Of a stretch of 15,302 nucleotides of DNA, positions 1 through 7,811 are shown one piece after another. The notes beneath the pieces are model-generated. The model ran no database searches. It saw only the letters and a program-made list of their open reading frames with translations, and was not told the DNA's origin. Made by a program: the position numbers and the translations under genes. Every line of letters begins with the position of its first letter. Position 1 is the stretch's first letter. This DNA comes from Stramenopiles sp. TOSAG23-2 (lineage: Eukaryota; Sar). Location: contig LT649717.1 in NCBI GenBank assembly GCA_900128395.1, positions 1 through 15,302 on the forward strand. Reading direction: 5' to 3'.

Positions 1-444
1 AAATGCCAATTTTATTTTTCATATATTTGTGAAAAAATAGCAAATATCCGAAAATATAGGGAAAATGATGAATATTTCCCCATAGTGAATAGTGTTAAGT
101 GCACAGTCTTAGAGGGTAGCACTGCGCACCACACCACCACCACCACCGCCACAGAGAGGTATTTGTTTCTTCCTGGCGGCACCCATGTATTGAAAATTGA
201 ATATTATTAGCTATAACGAACTTGAGAAAAAAAATAATAGAAGTGGTCGATGTGTGTGTGTGAGTAGATATAGTTGTCATCTCTCATTGTTCATTATATA
301 TATATATAGAGAGAGAGAAGATATATCTATTTCATCGTTTTACATACAAGCATTCATTTTAATGTTTGCATCTGTATATATATATAACTAAATAACAAGA
401 AATTGGTATATATTATTATTTTACAATTTTTGATTAAAAAAACA
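1..444. other. Upstream spacer of the Treslin-like gene with microsatellites
   Basis: I see no gene here. The stretch holds a CAC trinucleotide run (about 128-150), a TG run (about 250-262), and an AT run passing into a GA run (about 295-320). Short reading frames on both strands are made of these repeats and have no recognisable protein character. The last part is AT-rich and presumably contains the promoter and 5' leader of the gene starting at 445, but I cannot point to a specific core element. Confidence 0.6.
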
Positions 445-3400
445 ATGAAGAAAAATATTATGTGTTTAATTGATATAGCAAATGATGAAAAACTATTGCA
501 ACCTACTATATCAGCCAATACAACAACAACTGAAACTATTAGCGAAAATTATCTACAGGCACCAATATATGCAAACAAATTAAAAACAACGCTGGGTCGG
601 ATTGTATCATCATTCATTTCAAGTCACGAGCAGAATAAACATAATAATAATAGTAATAATAATAATACCACAACAAAATCTGAAACAAAGCAACTAAATT
701 TACAATGGTCATTTCGTTTATTTCATTCATTAAAGCAATTATCACCAAATGATCTAAGGCGAACTATCAATAACAATGTTAGTAGTAATAACAATAATGA
801 TAATAAAACTACCAACTCTGACAATGTATTAAATCATAATGATCACGATAACCAATATGTATATAAACAAATGATACAAAATACATGTTTTCATACTAGT
901 AATTTGATTTCGTTAACGAATTTTGAAAATAATTTATACGAATTTTTAAAACATATTAACAATAACAACAACAATGCAAATAATAGTTCATTTTTCGAAA
1001 ACAACAACAGCAATACCAGTTCTAATAGGAAAATGGTACAGCGACGTCATGGGCTGTTATGTAAAATATTGATGGATGTGTTAAAACCATCTGAATGGGT
1101 AGTAAATGAAGATAATAATAACAACGATGAAAATTTATATACTTTTTCCAACCATGATGATGATCAAGATAATGATACATTTGAACATAAATGTACAAAT
1201 TACATATTTTTATTTACACCGTATCCAACGAATATGAAACAATTTAAATTCTTGTTGAATACACCAAGGTCTACATCTGTTAGTAAAGCGACAGAAGGAA
1301 ACAAAAACAGTAAAATGAATTATGATGATAATGACGACAATAATAATTTTGAAAAACAAAAACAAATGGTTAATCATTCAATTGATGCAGTACATAAATT
1401 ACTTCAAAATTCATTTGAAAAAATGTCCATAAAATTAATATGGATCGATACAACAACATTGTCATCACTAAGTGTTAACAATAGTGGTATAAATGATGAT
1501 CATGTTTTAAACGTGGGTGTGCAACAGCTTCATCGTATTCGTCAGGAATCATATTTATATAGAACTGGTTGTATGAGACTTTCAAAGCAATTAGGCTTTA
1601 CAGGCTTTACCATGAATGAATTATTATTTAAATCAAAACTTATATCGATTGATCAAATGTTACAGGATCATTTTTTTCACACAGATAATTCAGATAATAC
1701 AATAAATAATGAATACAAGAACAAGAATAATATGAAAAAAGTAAGAGATACTAAACGCGAATATCAGATTTCACAACCAATTTTTCATGGAGAGATGTGC
1801 TTAAATAATATTGCCAATAAAAAGGTAGACGTTGATACTCGTATTAATGTTGAGGTAGTCACATTAGGTAATTGTGAAAATGCAACAAAAAAGGATCGGC
1901 ATAGCAATAGTTCTACGACTACTATCATGTCAAATACATTGGCACATAAATTTATACTTGAAAATGTTACATCATATGATCGATGTATGCATATGTATCA
2001 AACCAACTTGATTACGCATATATGCAAGCCATCGATTATGAATCAACATGCTGATAACAATATTATTGACGATGCAACAAATATCCAAAATTTCCAAACA
2101 TTAATGCTCTACTTATCAACAAATAAGAAATGTGCTGTTGTATCAGTATATGAGATGGAAGAGGATAATAGTACATTAGGGGAAGAACATCTCGCAGAAG
2201 TGGAAAATATTTTTAGCGATGATAATGATGATGATATTGAAAGTAGCAGCAGTGGTGATAGTGAACTTACAGCACCAACAACAACGACTATTACCACTAC
2301 TACAACAAGAACTATCACGGATCCCATCATGCAAAATGATAATCGGAATGAACCTAAAATGAAATTTGCCAAATTGTTAATGTTAAAACCTATGACTCCA
2401 ATTACTGCATTGGTATCCATATTGCCAACATACATAGATCAATTAATTGATCATAAAACGTTGGTATCCCCCGAACTTGCAGGTAATGTTCTACCAACTA
2501 GTGAAAATATGAACACCAATAAAAGTAATTGTGTCATTTCATCATTAAGTATTGATGGGTTTATGTGCCCACCGCCATCTACTATGTTAAATTTAAATAC
2601 GTATAAAGATGATGATACTGATAATAACGTGTATCCTCTACAAAATACTATTGCAAGCAAACATTCAAGTATTGTAGTTACTCGTAAACATACAAGAAAC
2701 AATGGTAGTGATAATCATCATAATAGTAATGATACTGATAGCAGTCAAATGACTATGATAATTTCTTCATCTTCTTCAGATATGGAAGATGAAGATGGAA
2801 TGTTTTCATCGTCCAATGTGTCAAATACGCAAGATGTATTAACAACAGATGATGATGATGGGGAGGAGGTTGGAAAAAAGAATGATGAAAGTGATATGAA
2901 CGATCAGGTACAAATCGAACTTAATGTTGATGCTGTAGGAGTAGTTGATGAAAATGATACACTCAATGTGGAGAATGGGCAATATAATACTGCACAAACA
3001 AATGATAGCAAGGTGAATTCACATCAATATGATATAATTTCAGATTTGATTCAAGAATATGGTATGGTAGATTCAATCCATTTCAAAAAAGGAAATGACC
3101 AGAAAAGTCATCTTAATAATGATGATGATGATGTGAATGAAGTATCTTTATCAAATTCAACAACGTTGGATGCAGGATCAACAAAAGTAGAGACCAACAA
3201 TACAACGACGAAGACGACAGCAACAATGAATACTTTTCTTAATGGTAATGAAACTCATAGTACCAACACAACAACCAATTCGCAGATGAAAGAACAATTG
3301 GAGAATAAACACAAACAAGAGAAACTAGTATTGTCATCACCATCAATTTCACCGGAAAAAGAAAGTGAAGCAGATAGAATTGCAAATGCATTCAGTGCAT

Positions 3401-4890
3401 TTAAAGAATCTTGTGAAAATTTATTGACTACAAATAGGAAATCTAATATGCGTGACTTATCCAAACAAATATTGCCCACATTGTATACAAAACTTGGAAG
3501 TAAAGATGGTAGAAACAAATATTTACCTGTAGTAACGTGTAAACAAATACGAACGTTTATTAAAGACCAGTTATTAATTGGTAAAACGGATTTGAAAAAG
3601 AAATATATGGCAAAAAAAAAACCAAAGCCGAAAGTGTTATCTACACCAACCGCATCTACTACTGAAACCAATACAGCACTCTTACGTGAAAATAAAATTT
3701 ATGATTACCAAATCCAAATATATTTAAGGATGGAAGTTGCATCGTTGGCTAGAATAGCAGAAGCTGCTTCTATGGATACACCAACAGCACCAACGTTAAA
3801 GCCACGTGATCCAATCAAAGCAAAGAATTTAGACGATATATGTTCACTATTACAATCGATTTCGTTTTTAATGGATGCAAATGCGAAAAAATCACATTTG
3901 CAAAATAACAACAATCGAAATCATATGAATAGTACTAATAATTACAACAATACTTGCAATATATCGATTAGTAAATTTCTAGACTTGTTTTTAGTTAATG
4001 ATTTTAAGCGTATTTTACCATTGACATTGTTTGAACTTTACGATGAGTTGAATATTGAATTATCGCCATCATTAGTCGCATTAAAATCAAAGTTATTGTT
4101 GCAAAATGTTCATATTGATCATAGTAGTAGCGAAGGTAATAATAGTAATCATAATAACAATAATAATAATTATACGCCATTAAATGGTAACAATAATTTA
4201 GAAAAAGCATTAGTCACGTCCCCTTCCATTTACCATGACATAAATAGTAATATGTCATTATCGCGTACAAATAGTGATAGTAGTACAAGTAGTGGCAACA
4301 ACAATACAACAACAATGATGCCATCAGATGGAACGATTGATGTCAAGAATAAGAAGAATAACAATAAAAATCATATTAAAGGTGTGACTGTAAATAGTTC
4401 CTTAGATCGTGCTGGTGGATTAGTAACAGAGAGAAAAGCACTTTTGAATAATTTTACTCAAAAGTTATCGAATCCAAAATTGTTATTTAGATCAGTGATT
4501 GTGCCAAAATCGAAAAAAACAAATCGTATGCCTCGAAAAAATGGTATTAATAAAAGTAATAATAATAATAATAACAAAACATTATTTGGATCAAAAAATA
4601 ATCGTAGGAGGAATCAAAGATCCAGATATACAAAACATGATAATTCTACGAATAGTAATAGCAATGTTAGAAATAATGTACGTAAAAGAAAAAAAGCAAG
4701 TAGTGGAACAACTAATATTAATATTGTTGAAGAAACACCAGAAAGAAAGAAAATTAAGAAAAAGAAAACAAAAAAGAAACAAGGTGGTGGTAATAATAGT
4801 AGTATTGTTGGTCAAGATAGCAGCAATAATAATGGCACTGACGGTAGTACAACATTAGTAAAGAGAAATAGTTTTCGGCAGTTGTTTTAA
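445..4890 (+). CDS. TICRR: Treslin/TICRR/Sld3-like DNA replication initiation factor, Asn-rich
   Basis: Treslin (animals) and Sld3 (yeast, plants) bring Cdc45 to the MCM helicase at origins after CDK phosphorylation and act in the nucleus. I start at the ATG at 445 (A at -3), giving 1481 residues; the frame runs open to 403 but has no earlier ATG. Conserved islands sit between Asn/Asp-rich low-complexity tracts. An N-terminal part (about 86-106, 200-216, 252-272, 316-335, 372-395) includes NYIFLFTPYP, like the Treslin N-terminal domain. A Sld3/Treslin-type region (about 976-1209) includes IANAFSAFKESCENLL, then YQIQIYLRMEV (about 1088), DDICSLLQSISFLMD (1130) and FLDLFLVNDF...LFELYDELNIEL (about 1178-1207). 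The tail is very basic (KKIKKKKTKKK). Full CDK consensus sites are SPEK at S969 and TPER at T1431. The order and character of the C-terminal blocks match the Treslin/plant SLD3 family; the assignment is by memory of the family, not by alignment. No intron is evident. Confidence 0.75.
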   Translation: MKKNIMCLIDIANDEKLLQPTISANTTTTETISENYLQAPIYANKLKTTLGRIVSSFISSHEQNKHNNNSNNNNTTTKSETKQLNLQWSFRLFHSLKQLSPNDLRRTINNNVSSNNNNDNKTTNSDNVLNHNDHDNQYVYKQMIQNTCFHTSNLISLTNFENNLYEFLKHINNNNNNANNSSFFENNNSNTSSNRKMVQRRHGLLCKILMDVLKPSEWVVNEDNNNNDENLYTFSNHDDDQDNDTFEHKCTNYIFLFTPYPTNMKQFKFLLNTPRSTSVSKATEGNKNSKMNYDDNDDNNNFEKQKQMVNHSIDAVHKLLQNSFEKMSIKLIWIDTTTLSSLSVNNSGINDDHVLNVGVQQLHRIRQESYLYRTGCMRLSKQLGFTGFTMNELLFKSKLISIDQMLQDHFFHTDNSDNTINNEYKNKNNMKKVRDTKREYQISQPIFHGEMCLNNIANKKVDVDTRINVEVVTLGNCENATKKDRHSNSSTTTIMSNTLAHKFILENVTSYDRCMHMYQTNLITHICKPSIMNQHADNNIIDDATNIQNFQTLMLYLSTNKKCAVVSVYEMEEDNSTLGEEHLAEVENIFSDDNDDDIESSSSGDSELTAPTTTTITTTTTRTITDPIMQNDNRNEPKMKFAKLLMLKPMTPITALVSILPTYIDQLIDHKTLVSPELAGNVLPTSENMNTNKSNCVISSLSIDGFMCPPPSTMLNLNTYKDDDTDNNVYPLQNTIASKHSSIVVTRKHTRNNGSDNHHNSNDTDSSQMTMIISSSSSDMEDEDGMFSSSNVSNTQDVLTTDDDDGEEVGKKNDESDMNDQVQIELNVDAVGVVDENDTLNVENGQYNTAQTNDSKVNSHQYDIISDLIQEYGMVDSIHFKKGNDQKSHLNNDDDDVNEVSLSNSTTLDAGSTKVETNNTTTKTTATMNTFLNGNETHSTNTTTNSQMKEQLENKHKQEKLVLSSPSISPEKESEADRIANAFSAFKESCENLLTTNRKSNMRDLSKQILPTLYTKLGSKDGRNKYLPVVTCKQIRTFIKDQLLIGKTDLKKKYMAKKKPKPKVLSTPTASTTETNTALLRENKIYDYQIQIYLRMEVASLARIAEAASMDTPTAPTLKPRDPIKAKNLDDICSLLQSISFLMDANAKKSHLQNNNNRNHMNSTNNYNNTCNISISKFLDLFLVNDFKRILPLTLFELYDELNIELSPSLVALKSKLLLQNVHIDHSSSEGNNSNHNNNNNNYTPLNGNNNLEKALVTSPSIYHDINSNMSLSRTNSDSSTSSGNNNTTTMMPSDGTIDVKNKKNNNKNHIKGVTVNSSLDRAGGLVTERKALLNNFTQKLSNPKLLFRSVIVPKSKKTNRMPRKNGINKSNNNNNNKTLFGSKNNRRRNQRSRYTKHDNSTNSNSNVRNNVRKRKKASSGTTNINIVEETPERKKIKKKKTKKKQGGGNNSSIVGQDSSNNNGTDGSTTLVKRNSFRQLF

Positions 4891-5055
4891 AAAAAAAATA
4901 CGTTCCGTAAAAAACAAGAATCGAATCTGCGAGAGAGTGCTTTGTATTTGGAGTTACACAAATATATTTTGTGGTGTGGTACACATTTTTATATTTTGAA
5001 TAATATTACGAAGTATATTTTATGTATTTTATATTTTTTATTTTTTCATGTACAC

Positions 5056-5081
5056 AAAAAATAAAAACATTTTTATTTTTT
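5056..5081. promoter_or_regulatory. Perfect A/T palindrome with AATAAA on both strands (bidirectional poly(A) signal candidate)
   Basis: Twelve bases (six A, T, five A) are mirrored as their reverse complement around a central CA. AATAAA occurs on the plus strand at 5060-5065 and on the minus strand at 5077-5072. It lies between the convergent Treslin-like and Elongin B genes, and the minus-strand hexamer overlaps the Elongin B stop codon. It is 170 bp beyond the Treslin-like stop, a plausible distance for that gene; for Elongin B the signal would be too close to the stop to be the main one. Function is inferred. Confidence 0.4.
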
Positions 5082-5372
5082 ACCTTCATCCCCACCGTCA
5101 CCTTCATTTGCGACTTCAATAATTTCATAAGTAGCACCTTCACCTAATCTATATACCAAATATATAACTGCATCATTTTCTACTTCTTGATCACCCACCG
5201 TAGCTTCATCTTCAAATACACGTTCCCTATCAGAACCAATCAATCTCAAAGTAGCTGGGTCTTTCGAGACAATACCACCTAATTTCGTTTTTACACTAGC
5301 AAAAGAGTCCGTTGGATTAACTCTTAAAAATATAGTATCCTTATGCCTTTTGACACGTAAATACATCGACAT
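5073..5372 (-). CDS. ELOB: Elongin B (ubiquitin-like subunit of Elongin BC)
   Basis: Elongin B is a ubiquitin-fold protein that pairs with Elongin C. The pair serves as adaptor in cullin-RING ubiquitin ligases and as part of the elongin transcription factor. This 99-residue protein is close to the usual length (118 in human). It starts MSMYLRVKRHKDTIF, matching the Elongin B opening in which RRHKTTIF is diagnostic. It continues with SFASVKTKLGGIV, the helix of the ubiquitin fold, then DPATLRLI and VYLVYRLG-type strands, and ends in an acidic Gly-rich tail. It is a single exon. It is convergent with the Treslin-like gene (182 bp between stop codons). A second in-frame ATG two codons later is possible but the first fits homologues. 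Confidence 0.9.
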   Translation of the reverse strand: MSMYLRVKRHKDTIFLRVNPTDSFASVKTKLGGIVSKDPATLRLIGSDRERVFEDEATVGDQEVENDAVIYLVYRLGEGATYEIIEVANEGDGGDEGKK

Positions 5373-5807
5373 CTTTGGCTTTGAAAAGAATTTCTTTGTA
5401 TCTATTCAATATCTAATTCGTTCGGTTTACCTAGAAGAATAAAATTGAACAAAAAAAACAATTTAATAAAAGTGATAAATAAATGTAAATAATGATATGG
5501 AACTATGTAAATGAATTTACTAATAATTGTTTTTGTTATTTTAAAAAAACGTTAATTCATAAATTTTTCAAGAAAGAAGAGATTTTTCTTCTCTTCTTCT
5601 TCTCTCACTGCCCGGTGAATTTAATTTTTGGTATTCTAATTTCCCTTTCAAGTATAACTTATGTGTCATTTAATAGGTTAAGGTGAAAAATCTACAAATC
5701 TACCACAGCGAAAAAGAGAGAGATATTTTAATATTATCTATATTTAAAATATTTATAATATACAAATTGTACACTGTAAAAATCAAAAAAGTTTTAAAAC
5801 AATATTT
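5373..5807. other. Spacer upstream of Elongin B
   Basis: No gene is seen. The stretch presumably includes the Elongin B promoter (reading leftward). It holds a purine/pyrimidine hairpin at 5575-5597 (AGAAGAGA, 7-nt loop, TCTCTTCT) followed by CTT repeats, a motif at 5632-5667 that resembles one at 11297-11335, and TACACTGTAAAA at 5770-5781, which is repeated inverted at 6831-6842. Confidence 0.6.
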
Positions 5808-5996
5808 TTAACAAATGCATTCCCCTGTCTCTATTAATTGCCAACAAATAGAACATACTTTTGGTATTGGGAAACCGTGTTCACGACATGGATCTGGTTC
5901 CCATAATCCTTCATTGTGAAAAATAGGAATACCTTTTGAATCTATTAATTTTAAATTATTTGTTATTGATTTAATGACATTGAAAGAATACGTGAA
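5808..5996 (-). pseudogene. Cys/His-rich C-terminal gene fragment (antisense)
   Basis: A 62-codon open frame on the minus strand lies between stop codons and has no ATG, so it can only be a last exon or a fragment. Its second half reads like real protein: GIPIFHNEGLWEPDPCREH followed by GFPIPKVCSICWQL and a CIC end. The CxxH, CxxC and CxC spacing suggests a small zinc-binding tail, which is inference. An AG that could be a 3' splice site precedes the protein-like part, at the minus-strand sequence TTAATAG. It overlaps the ankyrin gene start by 23 bp on the opposite strand. I do not recognise the family. Confidence 0.4.
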
Positions 5997-6111
5997 TCAA
6001 GTCGGTAAAGATAGTGATGATTGGGAATATACACCTTTAATTGCAGCTGCAAAATACGAACATTTCCAAATAGTTAAATATTTGATTGAACAAGGTGAAG
6101 CTGATCCTAAT

Positions 6112-6225
6112 ATTGCAGATAGTAATGGAAAATGGATGAGGCACTTGGACAACTTATAGGTATTGGTAATGCATTGAAAAAACGTAATAGTATGGATAAA
6201 GCGAAAGATTGCAGATAGTAATGGA
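6112..6225 (+). repeat. 18-bp direct repeats flanking the insertion
   Basis: ATTGCAGATAGTAATGGA occurs at 6112-6129 and again at 6208-6225. Only one copy is needed by the ankyrin frame, so the second is a duplication made when the intervening DNA was inserted. The repeat contains GCAG followed three bases later by GTAATG, so duplicating it creates an acceptor-like and a donor-like site in intron order. Confidence 0.9.
6128..6209 (+). other. Copy of kinase-fragment DNA inserted in the ankyrin gene
   Basis: These 82 bases match 8357-8438 in the same orientation with one difference (T at 6157 versus A at 8386). In the donor the segment encodes part of the helical bundle (KMDEALGQLKGIGNAL...). 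In the ankyrin frame it is out of register with the donor and gives TAG and TGA stops; the single substitution is what makes the TAG. The ends overlap the flanking 18-bp repeats by 2 bp and 2 bp, consistent with microhomology-guided copying. Confidence 0.9.
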
Positions 6226-6329
6226 TATAATGCATTACATAAAGCAGCACGTTATAACGAAAAGGATACTAAGGTGATTGAGTTCTTATTAACTAATATG
6301 CCTCTTAATAGCATTAATAAGAAGACCAG

Positions 6330-6354
6330 GTCCGGGGGAGACACTCCCCTGGAC
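6330..6354 (+). other. GC-rich hairpin inside the ankyrin reading frame
   Basis: GTCCGGGGGAG and CTCCCCTGGAC flank a 3-nt ACA loop. As RNA all 11 pairs can form, one being a G-U wobble. The surrounding codons (6322-6360) are GC-rich (ACC AGG TCC GGG GGA ... CCC CTG GAC AGG), unlike the AT-ending codons before and after. The encoded residues still fit an ankyrin repeat (GGDTPLDRA). Confidence 0.8.
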
Positions 6355-6374
6355 AGGGCATATGATAATAATAA

Positions 6375-6604
6375 TAGTCCAATTAAACAAAAGATCATTG
6401 ATCTTATACGTTCAAAAGGTGGAAAACGTGAAAGTGAATAGAATTATGTGAGATGTGAGATTATGTGAAAATGATTTTTTAATTTTTTTAGTCCAATTAA
6501 ACAAAAGATCATTGATCTTATACGTTCAAAAGGTGGAAAACGTGAAAGTGAATAGAATTATGTGAGATGTGAGATTATGTGAAAATGATTTTTTAATTTT
6601 TTTA
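6375..6604 (+). repeat. Perfect 114-bp tandem duplication of the ankyrin 3' end
   Basis: Unit one (6375-6488) covers the last codons of the ankyrin gene (SPIKQKIIDLIRSKGGKRESE), its stop codon and the following AT-rich DNA. Unit two (6489-6602) is identical base for base, and the match runs 2 bases further with a TA at each boundary. The second unit is not in the reading path because the first stop precedes it. Complete identity implies a recent event or an assembly duplication. Confidence 0.95.
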
Positions 6605-7008
6605 AATTTTACATACATACACAGACCTATATTACAGTGTTTTAGTTTTAGTCTGATAGAAAAGGACCAATAAATTTTAATCATATACATATTTAAGATT
6701 TCAGTGCATTTGATAGGATATTTTTACACTACTCTGATGCTGTGTATATACTAAATAACCACTAAAAAACCTTTGTGTGCTTTTATATAAATATTTATAC
6801 TCTAATTAGTATAACATTTACTATACGATATTTTACAGTGTAGTTTAAGTACAACTTATATGTTTTGGAACTCATATTTCGAATATTTTATTACCAGATT
6901 ACACTCCATCAAGATAAATAACTAGACCAATAACAGAAAAAATATTTTAAACTTTTTAAAATAATTCATGAAAAACTTGAATACATACCGTTTATGCATT
7001 ATATTGTA

Positions 7009-7039
7009 ACTATTGATGTATTTAAAATACTTCAATAGT
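7009..7039. repeat. Near-perfect 31-bp palindrome
   Basis: The two 15-base arms pair at 14 of 15 positions around a single central A at 7024; the only mismatch is T7017/T7031. It sits in gene-free DNA. Confidence 0.85.
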
Positions 7040-7481
7040 CATATTAAGAAGAAAACATGGCGTAAATATCAATTGGGTATACTGTAATTGTTAAATGATA
7101 TGGATGATTGTTGCCATTTACCATTTTAATTAGTATAATATCACCGTTGGAATAGTATTATTATTCAGTTGTAATTTTAATTTTAATTCAACTTGGGCTT
7201 CTTGTCCATTTATTTATGTCAAGTCAAAAAAAACCAAATTTTTAACTATTATTAATCGATGTAGTTTTACAAACTGTTTCTCCCAATGTATGGTTTCCCA
7301 ATGTCGTTTTTTGTCCAAAGTTGTGTAATTTCCACTGGAACGGAACGATGTCGCCAAGATAAAATAACAAATATATATATTTTTTTTCTATATTTGTTTG
7401 TTCAGAAAAAAATATTTCATGTGTGTTGAAAGGTTTCATACACATGTAACATGTATATATTAGCCTTCTGTCGGGGGACTT

Positions 7482-7811
7482 TTAGAAGTGGCTGTTTTTG
7501 GCCACTTGCTAAAAAAATGGAATTTTTGATGCTATTTCCTAATAAAGCAGTATGGAATAGCATTGATAAAATTCATTAAAAATATAACACATGAAATTAA
7601 TCTAATTAAATATTTCCGATTTTTAATCGCCTATATGTAGTCAAAGTTTAGTATAAGGTTGAGTAGTTGTTGATGTTATTTTCATGTAAGCAATAATCCC
7701 CCGGCTGTACTTGTAGAAATCGTTCACAGAAAAACGACCAGAAAACAATGGATACATTTCCACACACATATACTGTTTGATCAAATTAGAAGTGGCTGTT
7801 TTTGGCCACTT
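7482..7811. repeat. Pair of identical 26-bp hairpin repeats 304 bp apart
   Basis: The sequence TTAGAAGTGGC, TGTTTTTG loop, GCCACTT occurs at 7482-7507 and 7786-7811 in the same orientation without a mismatch. Each copy is itself a 7-bp stem with an 8-nt loop. The 278 bp between them hold no gene. A small non-autonomous element bounded by the two copies is possible, but I see no target-site duplication. Confidence 0.85.

Larger units (their letters stand above)
5974..6441 (+). pseudogene. Small ankyrin-repeat protein gene, interrupted by a templated insertion
   Basis: The frame starts at ATG 5974 (MTLKEYVNQVGKDSDDW) and gives one ankyrin repeat with TPLIAAAKYEHFQIVKYLIE and GEADPNIADSNG. It then runs into foreign DNA with TAG at 6157-6159 and a TGA soon after. 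The same frame resumes at 6208 with a second copy of IADSNG, then YNALHKAARYNEKDTKVIEF, a third repeat around GGDTPLDRAYDNNNSP, and stops at 6439-6441 after GGKRESE. The two direct repeats are 96 bp apart, so frame is kept. If 6122-6214 were spliced out (GTAATG to TTGCAG, 93 nt), a 124-residue protein with three ankyrin repeats and one extra Asn in a loop would result. Ankyrin repeats bind other proteins; the partner is unknown. Read literally, the gene is broken; whether splicing rescues it cannot be told from the DNA. Confidence 0.75.

Noticed and set aside
57-84. GGGAAA...TTTCCC hairpin near the window start
   Set aside because: A 6-bp stem with a loop of about 10 nt in AT-rich DNA is within chance expectation.
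403-444. Upstream TTG extension of the Treslin-like protein by 14 residues
   Set aside because: In a nuclear eukaryotic gene the ATG at 445 with A at -3 is the better start; the extension is AT-rich and hydrophobic.
2109-2435. 108-codon minus-strand frame opposite the Treslin-like gene
   Set aside because: Poly-Val stretches are the antisense of Thr/Asn/Asp repeat codons; a shadow.
3255-3671. 138-codon minus-strand frame opposite the Treslin-like gene
   Set aside because: It lies opposite the conserved Sld3/Treslin domain and has no coherent domain of its own.
4499-4858. 119-codon plus-strand frame inside the Treslin-like gene
   Set aside because: It is the +1 shadow of the Asn/Lys-rich tail (AAT repeats read as Ile/Met); no independent protein character.
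7242-7445. 67-codon minus-strand frame in the gene-free stretch
   Set aside because: No similarity, no conserved texture, composition follows the local AT-rich DNA.
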